Below, one piece after another: positions 1 through 5,975 of a stretch of DNA of 6,436 nt; positions within the stretch are counted from its first letter, which is position 1; each line of letters starts with the position of its first letter. Position numbers and translations under genes: made by a program. Origin of the DNA: Synergistaceae bacterium (GTDB lineage Bacteria > Synergistota > Synergistia > Synergistales > Aminobacteriaceae). The notes under the pieces were generated by a model that was given only the letters and a program-made list of their open reading frames with translations, searched no databases and was not told where the DNA came from. Where the stretch lies: NCBI GenBank assembly GCA_017448375.1, contig JAFSLR010000323.1, positions 1 to 6,436 on the forward strand, given 5' to 3'.

Positions 1-1
1 A

Positions 2-361
2 AGACGCTACAATGAAGCCTTCAGCAAGATTCCAGAAATAATAGTGCAGAAAGAAATTCCCCAGTCCGACACTTGCAGACACCTTTACATAATCCGCCTC
101 AATCTTGACATGCTCAGATGTACGCGCCGTGAATTTTTCGATGCAATGTCAGCCGAAAATGTACAGTGCCAGATTCATTACGTCCCTGTTTACTGGTTCC
201 CCTACTATCAGCACTTAGGCTACAAGATGGGATTATGCCCTAACGCTGAGGAAATCTACAAGGGAATAATGAGCATTCCACTTTACCCGAAAATGACGGA
301 TGATGATGTTGATGATGTGATTCACGCGGTAAAGAAAGTCGCAGAGAATTACAGAAAGTAA
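2..361 (+). CDS. pseC: PseC, UDP-4-amino-4,6-dideoxy-sugar aminotransferase (C-terminal part, 5' end outside window)
   Basis: This is the C-terminal ~119 residues of a DegT/DnrJ/EryC1-type PLP-dependent sugar aminotransferase. The frame is open to the left edge, so the GTG at position 44 is internal and not a start. PseC transfers an amino group from glutamate to C4 of the UDP-4-keto-6-deoxy-L-AltNAc intermediate in pseudaminic acid synthesis. The visible part has the features of the small C-terminal domain of this family: an HLYIIRL strand, the QIHYVPVY motif, a PYYQHLGY segment and the ISMPLYPKMTDDD-like end (here MSIPLYPKMTDDD). The catalytic lysine lies outside the window. It ends with TAA 15 bases before pseI, and that neighbourhood (pseI, pseH, pseG) is the main reason for calling PseC over other sugar aminotransferases of the same fold. 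Confidence 0.85.
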   Translation, partial: RRYNEAFSKIPEIIVQKEIPQSDTCRHLYIIRLNLDMLRCTRREFFDAMSAENVQCQIHYVPVYWFPYYQHLGYKMGLCPNAEEIYKGIMSIPLYPKMTDDDVDDVIHAVKKVAENYRK

Positions 362-376
362 GAAAGGGATTGCGCT

Positions 377-1423
377 ATGTTCCGAATATTTGAGAAGATA
401 AGCAGAAATGAAGTCTACGTTATCGCCGAGATGAGCGCGAATCACGGAGGAAGTATCGAAAACGCTTTCCGAATCGTTCACGAAGCAGCTAAAGCCGGCG
501 CGGACTGCGTGAAGATTCAGACTTACACCGCCGACAGCATAACGATTGACTGCCGTAACGAGTACTTCCAGATTCATGACGGTGGATTGTGGGACGGCTA
601 CAATCTTCACGACCTCTACAGCTACGCAGGGACTCCGTATGAATGGCAAGGGGCAATAAAGGAAGAGTGCGAAAAATGCGGTGTTGATTTCCTGTCGACA
701 CCTTTCGACCCTTCAGCCGTTGATTTCTTGGAGGGACTCGGAGTCGAGGCGTACAAAATCGCAAGCTACGAACTCAACGACATTCCATTAATCGAATACG
801 CAGCCTCAAAGGGTAAGCCAATGATTATGTCGTGCGGAATGGCAAGCCCCGAAGAGATTCAAGACGCTGTTGACGCTTGCAGGAACGCGGGAAATAATCA
901 GATAGTCCTCCTCAAATGTTGCAGTGAGTACCCGGCAAACTGGGAGGATATGCACTTGGGGAATATTCCTGACATGCGGAAAAGATTCGGGCTTCACGTT
1001 GGACTCTCGGATCACAGCTTCGGGAGTCTCGGTGCAGTTGTGGCGGTTGCGCTTGGAGCGAGGGTAATCGAGAAACACATTATGATTGACGGAGTCGAAA
1101 GTGCTGATACGGGCTTCAGCATGAGTCCCGGAGATTTCGCGAAAATGGTATCTGACGCAAGAAACGCTGTAATGATTTCGCAGGGGCCGGATTACTCCCT
1201 TTCACCCAAAGAAAAAGCGTCAACAATATTCCGCCGGAGTCTATTTGCGGTTAAGGACATAAAAGCGGGCGATGAGATTTCCGCCGAAAATGTACGGAGC
1301 ATAAGACCCGCTAACGGAATAAACCCGAAATTCCTCAAATCAATGTTAGGCAGGAAGGCAAAATCTGATGTTGAATACGGCCAGCCTATAACGCAGGAAT
1401 TTTACGACGAGTTAATGAGGTAG
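377..1423 (+). CDS. pseI: PseI, pseudaminic acid synthase (NeuB family)
   Basis: A 348-residue NeuB-family synthase of normal length. It condenses 2,4-diacetamido-2,4,6-trideoxy-L-altrose with phosphoenolpyruvate to give pseudaminic acid in the cytoplasm. The N-terminal TIM barrel (about 12-270) shows the strand VIAEMSANHGG at 15-25, VKIQTY at 45-50, DFLSTPFD at 104-111, YKIASYEL at 126-133, MIMSCGMAS at 149-157, VGLSDHSFG at 208-216 and VIEKH at 230-234. The SANHGG version of the first motif and the pseG/pseH neighbours favour PseI over sialic (NeuB) or legionaminic (LegI) acid synthases. A SAF/antifreeze-like domain (about 285-348) closes the protein, with RRSLFAVKDIKAGD and a GR-containing turn near 325. 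ATG 377 has an AAAGG ribosome site nine bases upstream. It is the second gene of a tight operon. Confidence 0.93.
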   Translation: MFRIFEKISRNEVYVIAEMSANHGGSIENAFRIVHEAAKAGADCVKIQTYTADSITIDCRNEYFQIHDGGLWDGYNLHDLYSYAGTPYEWQGAIKEECEKCGVDFLSTPFDPSAVDFLEGLGVEAYKIASYELNDIPLIEYAASKGKPMIMSCGMASPEEIQDAVDACRNAGNNQIVLLKCCSEYPANWEDMHLGNIPDMRKRFGLHVGLSDHSFGSLGAVVAVALGARVIEKHIMIDGVESADTGFSMSPGDFAKMVSDARNAVMISQGPDYSLSPKEKASTIFRRSLFAVKDIKAGDEISAENVRSIRPANGINPKFLKSMLGRKAKSDVEYGQPITQEFYDELMR

Positions 1424-1427
1424 AAAC

Positions 1428-1916
1428 ATGGCGAAAAATGTTGCTGAATTGGAATCGGAGCGTCTCATTCTTAGGGGAATTACTGAAGATGACGCGCCCG
1501 AAATTGTAGAATGGAGATCAGACCCCGAAGCCTATAAATTTTTCAGGTCTCCTCACCGTATAACTATGGACGAGCATTTGTCATGGTACAGAAATAATTA
1601 CTTGTCGAACAATAACCGTTTTGACTGGATATGTGTAGATAAATCATCAGGACGTAAAATCGGTGTGTTCGGTGCAGTAAGGGACGGCAATACAGCAGAG
1701 GTTAATTATCTTCTTGCACCTTATGCACAGCACAAAGGCTACGCATTGGAGGCCGTAAGAAGGATAATAGAATATGTGCGCTCCGAATTTCACATCAAAA
1801 GAGTCGTTGCGGAGATTCACAGGGACAACGCACCGTCAATCGCACTCGCTGAAAGGACAGGTTTCACCCTTGAGTCAGAATCGGGAGACTTCCTGCTGTA
1901 TTCGTCTGAGGAGTAA
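1428..1916 (+). CDS. pseH: PseH-type GNAT N-acetyltransferase
   Basis: A 162-residue single-domain GNAT acetyltransferase. It begins with the SERLILRGITEDDA strand common to RimJ/RimL and PseH-like enzymes, followed by EWRSDPE at 28-34. The acetyl-CoA loop is present in the Q-x-x-G-x-A form (QHKGYA, 101-106), then the helix EAVRRIIEYV, the AEIHRDNAPSIALAERTGF block (128-146) typical of motif B, and a short end strand. Placed between pseI and pseG, it most probably acetylates the C4 amino group of the UDP-sugar made by PseC, the PseH step. The start lies four bases after the pseI stop, with GAGG seven bases upstream. A second PseH-like GNAT occurs 2.9 kb downstream, so which of the two does the classical PseH step is an inference from position and from the intact CoA loop. 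Confidence 0.72.
   Translation: MAKNVAELESERLILRGITEDDAPEIVEWRSDPEAYKFFRSPHRITMDEHLSWYRNNYLSNNNRFDWICVDKSSGRKIGVFGAVRDGNTAEVNYLLAPYAQHKGYALEAVRRIIEYVRSEFHIKRVVAEIHRDNAPSIALAERTGFTLESESGDFLLYSSEE
1908..1913 (+). promoter_or_regulatory. Ribosome binding site that fixes the GTG start of pseG
   Basis: GAGGAG lies across the end of pseH, reaching the first base before its stop codon finishes, and sits six bases before GTG 1920. This strong Shine-Dalgarno sequence supports the GTG start and suggests that pseH and pseG are translated in a coupled way. Confidence 0.7.
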
Positions 1917-1919
1917 GCC

Positions 1920-2930
1920 GTGATTTTCGTCCGGGCAGACGCAAACGAACATATAGGCGCAGGACATGTAATGCGCTGTAAGTCTGTCGCCGAAGCTCTC
2001 GCGGAAAGAGGCGAGGAAATAATTTTTGTTACGGCAGATCACAGAGGGGATTCGCTCTTGGGGGGATTCCCTTCTTTGTGCCTCGATTCGGACTTCCGTA
2101 ACATGAATCAGGAACTCCCCAAACTTGAAGAGTTAATCAGAATCAACAAGCCTTCATTAATCCTCATAGACAGCTACAGCGTAACAGAAGAATATTTCAC
2201 CGAACTTCACAGGCTCGTACACACTGCATACATGGACGACCTTAACGCGGGATTCTGGAACGTTGACTGTCTCATCAACTACAATATTGTTGCAACGTTA
2301 TATGATTATTCGCGTTACGAAGGAACAGGGACACAGCTTATCTTAGAGCCTTTATACGCGCCGTTGAGAAACGAGTTCAGAGCGTTTCAGCCTCATGTGA
2401 TAAGGGATAAAGTTTCGGACATTCTCATATCAGCCGGAGGAGCTGACCCCGCAATGATGACCGAGAAAATTATTCGGACAGTTTGCCCGGCGTTTTGTGA
2501 TACAAGATTCCATTTCGTGATCGGCTCTCTCAATCCCAGAATCGAAAGCATAAAGAAACTTTCAGGCCGTAACATCATTCTCCACATAAACGAGCGTAAC
2601 ATGTCAAATCTTATGCGTGAATGCGATATTGCTGTCTCTGCTGCCGGGTCAACACTCTATGAGCTTTGCGCCTGCGGAACTCCTGCGGTAACGTATGTGC
2701 TTGCGGATAACCAGATTGGTGCGGCGGAAGAGTTCGGGCGACTCGGAATCATGATTAATGCCGGAGACTGCCGGAATAATGATGATATTTCCTCCGTGAT
2801 TGCTGAAGTGTTACGGGGAATGAACAAGGCCGTGCGTGCTGAAATGTCCCGGAAAATGCAGAGGCTTGTTGACGGAAAAGGTGCAGGGAGAATTGCTGAC
2901 GTTATAATTTCTTTATGTTCACGCGCTTAA
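1920..2930 (+). CDS. pseG: PseG, UDP-2,4-diacetamido-2,4,6-trideoxy-beta-L-altropyranose hydrolase
   Basis: A 336-residue GT-B fold UDP-sugar hydrolase, the enzyme that removes UDP from the diacetamido sugar to give the free substrate of PseI. The N-terminal domain opens with IFVRADANEHIGAGHVMRC. The GAGH motif (13-16) supplies the catalytic histidine, His16, which corresponds to His17 of the Campylobacter enzyme. DSYSV at 84-88 and YMDDL at 104-108 follow. The C-terminal nucleotide-binding domain has ILISAGGADP (168-177) and the uridine-diphosphate binding segment VSAAGSTLYELCACGTPAV (239-257), then ADNQ at 262-265. The length is somewhat above that of the Campylobacter protein but usual for the wider family. 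Translation starts at GTG with a strong ribosome site. The gene ends 70 bases before the FkbH gene, which has its own promoter. Confidence 0.92.
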   Translation: MIFVRADANEHIGAGHVMRCKSVAEALAERGEEIIFVTADHRGDSLLGGFPSLCLDSDFRNMNQELPKLEELIRINKPSLILIDSYSVTEEYFTELHRLVHTAYMDDLNAGFWNVDCLINYNIVATLYDYSRYEGTGTQLILEPLYAPLRNEFRAFQPHVIRDKVSDILISAGGADPAMMTEKIIRTVCPAFCDTRFHFVIGSLNPRIESIKKLSGRNIILHINERNMSNLMRECDIAVSAAGSTLYELCACGTPAVTYVLADNQIGAAEEFGRLGIMINAGDCRNNDDISSVIAEVLRGMNKAVRAEMSRKMQRLVDGKGAGRIADVIISLCSRA

Positions 2931-2946
2931 TTACAAGAGTTTGTAA
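2931..2946. repeat. Short perfect inverted repeat overlapping a -35 box
   Basis: TTACAA (2931-2936) and TTGTAA (2941-2946) form a perfect six-base inverted repeat around GAGT, directly after the pseG stop. The right arm is also the best -35 box of the next promoter. The stem is AT-rich and no U tract follows, so it is unlikely to be a terminator. It could be an operator half-site pair, or chance. Confidence 0.35.
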
Positions 2947-2969
2947 AATCCCTTTACTGCTGTTAGAAT
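2941..2969 (+). promoter_or_regulatory. Sigma70-type promoter for the FkbH-ACP-GNAT-VOC module
   Basis: TTGTAA (2941-2946, four of six matches to TTGACA) is followed by a 17-base spacer and TAGAAT (2964-2969, five of six matches to TATAAT). A TGT directly before the -10 box gives an extended -10. This predicts a transcript starting near 2975-2977, about 25 bases upstream of the ATG of the FkbH gene. It lies in the only sizeable gap among the + strand genes. Confidence 0.6.
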
Positions 2970-3000
2970 GAGCTAATCACACAATAAGGATTAAAACATA

Positions 3001-4617
3001 ATGAAAGTTGCTTTGCTGTCAAATGTAAATGTAGATTTCGTAATCCGTACTTTAACAGGAAATTTTGATGTCGTACCTTCAACGGGCTACGGCGATGTTT
3101 GGGGTCAGCTTCTCAACCCTAACTCCAATCTCAACCGTGAGAATCCGAATGTCATAATCTTTCTTCCTGACATTGAGCAGATTTTGGACGGGTGTTATGA
3201 TTTTGCCGGAGCTGTAACGATAATAGATGAATGGTTTTCGAGATTCGACTCTGTCATTTCACGCGAAAAGGATTACTACATTTCTGATGTAATATTCCGC
3301 TCAGGCATTCCGGCCGACAACGACTCAATGATTGAATCTGACATTTGCGCTTACTGGCTTAAACTCTTAGAACAGCGCATGGCCTCGCACGTTAATGTTC
3401 ACTGCCTCAAGCTGTCGTCAGCAATATCCGAACATGGGAAAATTTCTGTATTCTCCGATAAGCTGTGGTACATGGGGAAAATTCCGTACTCCAACGAAGG
3501 CACGAAAATTGTTGCAGGAGTAATCTCCGACACGTTAGCCATTCTCGGAAGGACTCCGAAAAAAGTTTTGGTTCTTGACCTCGACAACACGATATGGGGA
3601 GGAGTTTTGGGTGAATCGGGCGTTGAGGGTATAGAGCTGTCTGATGATCATATAGGCGCGGTGTTCAAGAAAGTACAGCAGAACATTAAAGCCGTAAGCA
3701 ATGCCGGAGTAATTCTCGCAATAATCTCAAAGAACAACGAGTCCGATGTTCAGGAAGTATGGAGAAAGCACCCCCATATGATTCTGAAAAGGGAAGATTT
3801 TGCAGCCGTCCGAATAAACTGGAACGATAAAGCCGACAACATGCGCGAAATTGCAGAAGAGCTTAATTTGGGGCTTGACTCGTTCGTGTTCATTGACGAC
3901 ATGCCAGCCGAACGCGACAACATTAAAGCCCGTCTGCCCGGCGTAACTGTACCCGATTTCCCCGAAAAGAAAGAAGATTACCCCGCATTCATTGAGGGAG
4001 TATTCAAACAGTATTTCATGAAAACGAGACTCGCCGATGAGGACAGAGCAAAGACGAGGCAATACGCAGAAAACGCAATGCGTAAAGAGGCCGCGAAAGG
4101 TTTAACGTATGAGGAATTTCTGTCATCATTGAAACTTGAAGCCGAGAGAGTCGAACTTGATGACGCGAAATTAGACCGAATAGCCCAAATGCACGGAAAG
4201 ACTAACCAGTTCAACCTAACGACAAAACGTTACACCCGGCAGGACATAGAACGAATGTTGGAAAACGGATTCAGGATTTACGCCTACAACGTAAGGGATA
4301 AATTCGGGGATTACGGGTTAGTTGCGGCTGTTGTGGTTGACGTAAAGAACGCTGAGATTGACTCCTTCCTCATGAGTTGCCGTGTAATGGGAAAACTTGT
4401 AGAGAATTACGTGATTGATGATGTGGAGAAAGATTTATTGAATCTCGGACTCAATACCCTTCACGCAAAATACATAAGGACGGCTAAAAACTCTCCTGTC
4501 GAAAAACTTTTTGACGGATTAGGCTATAATGTTACGGCGAAAACTGAGAATGAGACATGTTACGAGATTGACCTTAACAGAAGGCCGGAACGTAAATTTT
4601 TTGTCAACGAAAGGTGA
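3001..4617 (+). CDS. FkbH-type HAD-IIIC protein, predicted glyceryl transferase/phosphatase acting on acyl carrier protein
   Basis: A 538-residue protein of the FkbH family. Residues 1-180 form the usual N-terminal SGNH/GDSL-like region. The HAD domain follows: motif I VLDLDNTIWGG (191-201, nucleophile Asp193 and acid Asp195), motif II ISKNN (242-246), a W-x-x-K lysine at 277 and motif III FIDDMPAERD (297-306). The C-terminal GNAT-like domain (about 370-525) has QMHGKTNQFNLTTKRY (396-411) and SFLMSCRVMGKLVE (455-468). Characterised FkbH proteins take 1,3-bisphosphoglycerate, remove phosphate and place a glyceryl group on a carrier protein thiol. The next gene encodes such a carrier, with a four-base GTGA contact between the two. 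Here the likely end product is a glyceryl-type acyl thioester for sugar decoration, which is inference. ATG 3001 has TAAGGA ten bases upstream. Confidence 0.9.
   Translation: MKVALLSNVNVDFVIRTLTGNFDVVPSTGYGDVWGQLLNPNSNLNRENPNVIIFLPDIEQILDGCYDFAGAVTIIDEWFSRFDSVISREKDYYISDVIFRSGIPADNDSMIESDICAYWLKLLEQRMASHVNVHCLKLSSAISEHGKISVFSDKLWYMGKIPYSNEGTKIVAGVISDTLAILGRTPKKVLVLDLDNTIWGGVLGESGVEGIELSDDHIGAVFKKVQQNIKAVSNAGVILAIISKNNESDVQEVWRKHPHMILKREDFAAVRINWNDKADNMREIAEELNLGLDSFVFIDDMPAERDNIKARLPGVTVPDFPEKKEDYPAFIEGVFKQYFMKTRLADEDRAKTRQYAENAMRKEAAKGLTYEEFLSSLKLEAERVELDDAKLDRIAQMHGKTNQFNLTTKRYTRQDIERMLENGFRIYAYNVRDKFGDYGLVAAVVVDVKNAEIDSFLMSCRVMGKLVENYVIDDVEKDLLNLGLNTLHAKYIRTAKNSPVEKLFDGLGYNVTAKTENETCYEIDLNRRPERKFFVNER
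4610..4617 (+). promoter_or_regulatory. Ribosome binding site deciding the acyl carrier protein start
   Basis: AAAGGTGA overlaps the stop codon of the FkbH gene and matches the AGGTGA part of the consensus, eight bases before ATG 4626. The alternative GTG at 4614 lies inside this site and has no good site of its own, so ATG 4626 is preferred. Confidence 0.5.
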
Positions 4618-4625
4618 AACGCGCA

Positions 4626-4850
4626 ATGAAAGATGAAATTATTGCAGCACTCGCGAAAGTAACGAATCAAGACCCCGCGACTTTCAGCGAAAACACGGTA
4701 ATAAAGGACATACCCGGATTCGATTCGCTTCAGTATGTGATGATGATCTCGGATCTTCAGGAGTCCCGGCACATTGAGATACCGCTCGACAAGGCTATAG
4801 AGGCTGAAACTGTCGGACAGCTTGCGGCGTTTGCGGTGAAAGTTTCCTGA
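4626..4850 (+). CDS. Free-standing acyl carrier protein
   Basis: A 74-residue acyl carrier protein (78 residues if the overlapping GTG at 4614 is used). It has the four-helix layout of the PP-binding family: helix 1 KDEIIAALAKV, a loop with TVIKDIPG, then GFDSLQYVMMISDLQ, where Ser34 in the DSL motif is the expected 4'-phosphopantetheine site, and helices covering IEIPLDKAIEAETVGQLAAF. Acidic residues after the serine fit a carrier that docks with several enzymes. It is too far from fab genes to be the housekeeping AcpP, and it is packed between an FkbH protein and a GNAT enzyme (two bases to the next start). It probably holds the acyl group made by FkbH and presents it to the following acyltransferase, which is inferred from order. 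Confidence 0.9.
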   Translation: MKDEIIAALAKVTNQDPATFSENTVIKDIPGFDSLQYVMMISDLQESRHIEIPLDKAIEAETVGQLAAFAVKVS

Positions 4851-4852
4851 GA

Positions 4853-5410
4853 ATGTCTGACGCTATGAATGTTGAGATGACCCGTGTGAGGGAAGATGAC
4901 CTCGATATGATTATGGACTGGCGTATGAGGCCGTATATCACCCGTTACATGAACACAGACCCCGTACTCACGAGGGAAGGCCAGCGGAAATGGTTTCAGC
5001 ATATACAGAACAGCGAGGATCAAATTCACTGGGTCATAAGGCTTGACGGTAAACCGATAGGGCTAATTAATGTGGTGGAAATTGACAGAGTTAATTCGCG
5101 GTGCAGCTGGGGTTACTATATTGCGGAGAAAGAATACAGGTCTCTACAATTAGCAATGTTCCTCGAATGGAGTCTATATGATTACGTCTTTGATGTATTA
5201 AAACTTCACAAGCTATGTAATGAAACGTGGACGGAAAATGCGCAGGTAGTGAAACTTCATATCATGTGCGGTTCAACGCAGGACGGAATAATGAGACAGC
5301 ATATCTACAAAAACGGAGTATTTCATGATGTCTCAATCGGTTCAATTCTCGCTGAAGAATGGTTTTCAAAGCGCGTCAATGCCAAATATGACAGATTCAA
5401 TTTTGAGTGA
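4853..5410 (+). CDS. PseH-like GNAT acyltransferase, possibly acyl-ACP dependent
   Basis: A 185-residue GNAT protein that resembles the PseH family closely in sequence style: VREDDLDMIMDWRMRPYITRYMNTDP (12-37, with the WRM-x-P motif), W47, DGKPIGLINVVEID (65-78), RCSWGYYIAE (83-92), LHKLCNE (118-124) and a GIMRQHIYKNGVFHDV block (145-160) that is common in PseH-like and related sugar N-acyltransferases. The phosphate-binding loop, normally R-x-x-G-x-G/A, reads RSLQLA at 96-101, with Gln99 in place of the key glycine. The gene starts two bases after the ACP stop. Taken together, it may move an acyl group from the ACP to an amino sugar in the Pse pathway. It could instead be the true PseH, with the first GNAT doing another step. 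Confidence 0.8.
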   Translation: MSDAMNVEMTRVREDDLDMIMDWRMRPYITRYMNTDPVLTREGQRKWFQHIQNSEDQIHWVIRLDGKPIGLINVVEIDRVNSRCSWGYYIAEKEYRSLQLAMFLEWSLYDYVFDVLKLHKLCNETWTENAQVVKLHIMCGSTQDGIMRQHIYKNGVFHDVSIGSILAEEWFSKRVNAKYDRFNFE

Positions 5411-5423
5411 GGAATAATTTTCC

Positions 5424-5863
5424 ATGAAAGTTAATCATATTGGCTATCTCGTTAAGGACATCAACAAATCCGTGCAGATATTCCAGTCGCTCGGCTATGT
5501 AAAAGAGTCCGAAATATATCAGGATAATTACGTACAAGGGGGGGGGGGTATAAGGCAAGAAACGTCTATATATGCTTCATGAAAAACGAGGAGACTTGCA
5601 TTGAGCTTGTGAGTCCGATTGATGAAAGCTCAGACGTTTACAGCACCCTCAAACGACAGGGGGAAGGCCCGTATCATATCTGCTATGAAGTGGACAGCCT
5701 CAAAGATTCCGTGAATGAGCTGACAAAACAAGGCTGGCTCGTACTTAGAAGACCCGCAAAGGCAATGGCTTTCGATTATTCGGAGGTAGTATTTCTTTTC
5801 CGGCAGAATATCGGCATCATTGAGCTTGTAGAACTGAAAGAGCAGGGAGAATCGCTAACATGA
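5424..5863 (+). CDS. VOC / methylmalonyl-CoA epimerase-like protein, interrupted by a poly-G tract (out of frame as sequenced)
   Basis: Read from ATG 5424 (GAGGA ten bases upstream), the first 38 residues, beginning MKVNHIGYLVKDINKS, match the first half of a vicinal-oxygen-chelate protein. An 11-base G run then throws the frame. As written, translation yields 52 residues and stops at TGA 5580-5582. The second half, YKARNVYICFMKNEETCIEL onward, runs in another frame to TGA 5861-5863. Nine or twelve G would give one protein of 145 or 146 residues, the normal VOC length. With 12 G the expected metal ligands are His5, Glu61, His85 (in GPYHICYEV) and Glu134 (in IIELVEL). Relatives epimerise or isomerise acyl-CoA thioesters, so a role on the ACP-bound acyl group is possible but inferred. 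The ATG at 5579 is internal and lacks a convincing ribosome site. Confidence 0.8.
5538..5548 (+). repeat. Homopolymeric tract of 11 G inside the VOC gene
   Basis: Eleven consecutive G follow CAA codon 38 of the VOC gene. The run starts on a codon boundary, so only lengths divisible by three keep the frame: 9 or 12 G reads through, 10 G stops at TAA two codons after the ninth G, and 11 G stops at TGA 5580. The next longest G run noticed in the window is six (2060-2065). Such tracts are classical slipped-strand mispairing switches in surface glycan genes. Confidence 0.85.
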
Positions 5864-5904
5864 TAATTTCCATTGCTGATTCAGATTTAAGCCTTCAACC
5901 CTGA
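5860..5904 (+). pseudogene. 14-codon stub of a former gene coupled to the VOC gene
   Basis: ATG 5860 overlaps the TGA of the VOC gene as ATGA, the layout of translationally coupled neighbours. It reads MIISIADSDLSLQP and stops at TGA 5902. The start of this stub (a hydrophobic strand then polar residues) would suit the N-terminus of an FkbH-type protein, but it is too short to prove it. FkbH relic sequence follows at once in another frame, so this is probably the remaining start of that lost gene. Confidence 0.4.
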
Positions 5905-5966
5905 CTCTAATCTCAACCGTTAATATTCATTGCCTCAAGCTGTCGTCAGCAATATTTGAACGAGGA
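5890..5966 (+). pseudogene. Remnant of a second FkbH gene, internally deleted
   Basis: Two stretches match separate parts of the intact FkbH gene on the same strand and in the same order. Bases 5895-5920 match 3113-3138 at 24 of 26 positions and decode as FNPDSNLNR against LNPNSNLNR (residues 38-46). Bases 5919-5966 match 3391-3438 at about 41 of 48 positions and decode as VNIHCLKLSSAIFERG against VNVHCLKLSSAISEHG (131-146), followed by TAG. The join lies at a shared CGT (3136-3138 and 3390-3392), which removes the equivalent of 254 bases and breaks the frame. The matching sequence fades after 5966, just before the end of the polyprenyl synthase gene on the other strand. The differences are scattered and partly silent, so the relic comes from a diverged paralogue and is not a fresh copy. 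It probably no longer makes a product. Confidence 0.8.
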
Positions 5967-5975
5967 TAGATTATA

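Noticed and set aside
233..649. Minus-strand open frame of 138 codons opposite pseC/pseI
   Set aside because: It lies opposite two well-recognised genes, resembles no family I know, and has no promoter or ribosome site in view. It is a shadow of + strand coding sequence. The same holds for the other antisense frames over pseI, pseG and the FkbH gene.
2060..2065. Six-G run inside pseG as a second phase-variable tract
   Set aside because: It is short, lies in an intact frame with normal PseG sequence on both sides, and runs of six are common by chance.
2931..2946. Intrinsic terminator after pseG
   Set aside because: The stem is six AT-rich base pairs with no following T run (AAATCCC follows), so termination is unlikely. 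It is kept only as a possible operator.
5579..5863. Independent small gene starting at ATG 5579
   Set aside because: No convincing ribosome site precedes it, and the codons before it in the same frame (YKARNVYICF) continue the VOC fold back to the G run, so it is the second half of the interrupted gene.
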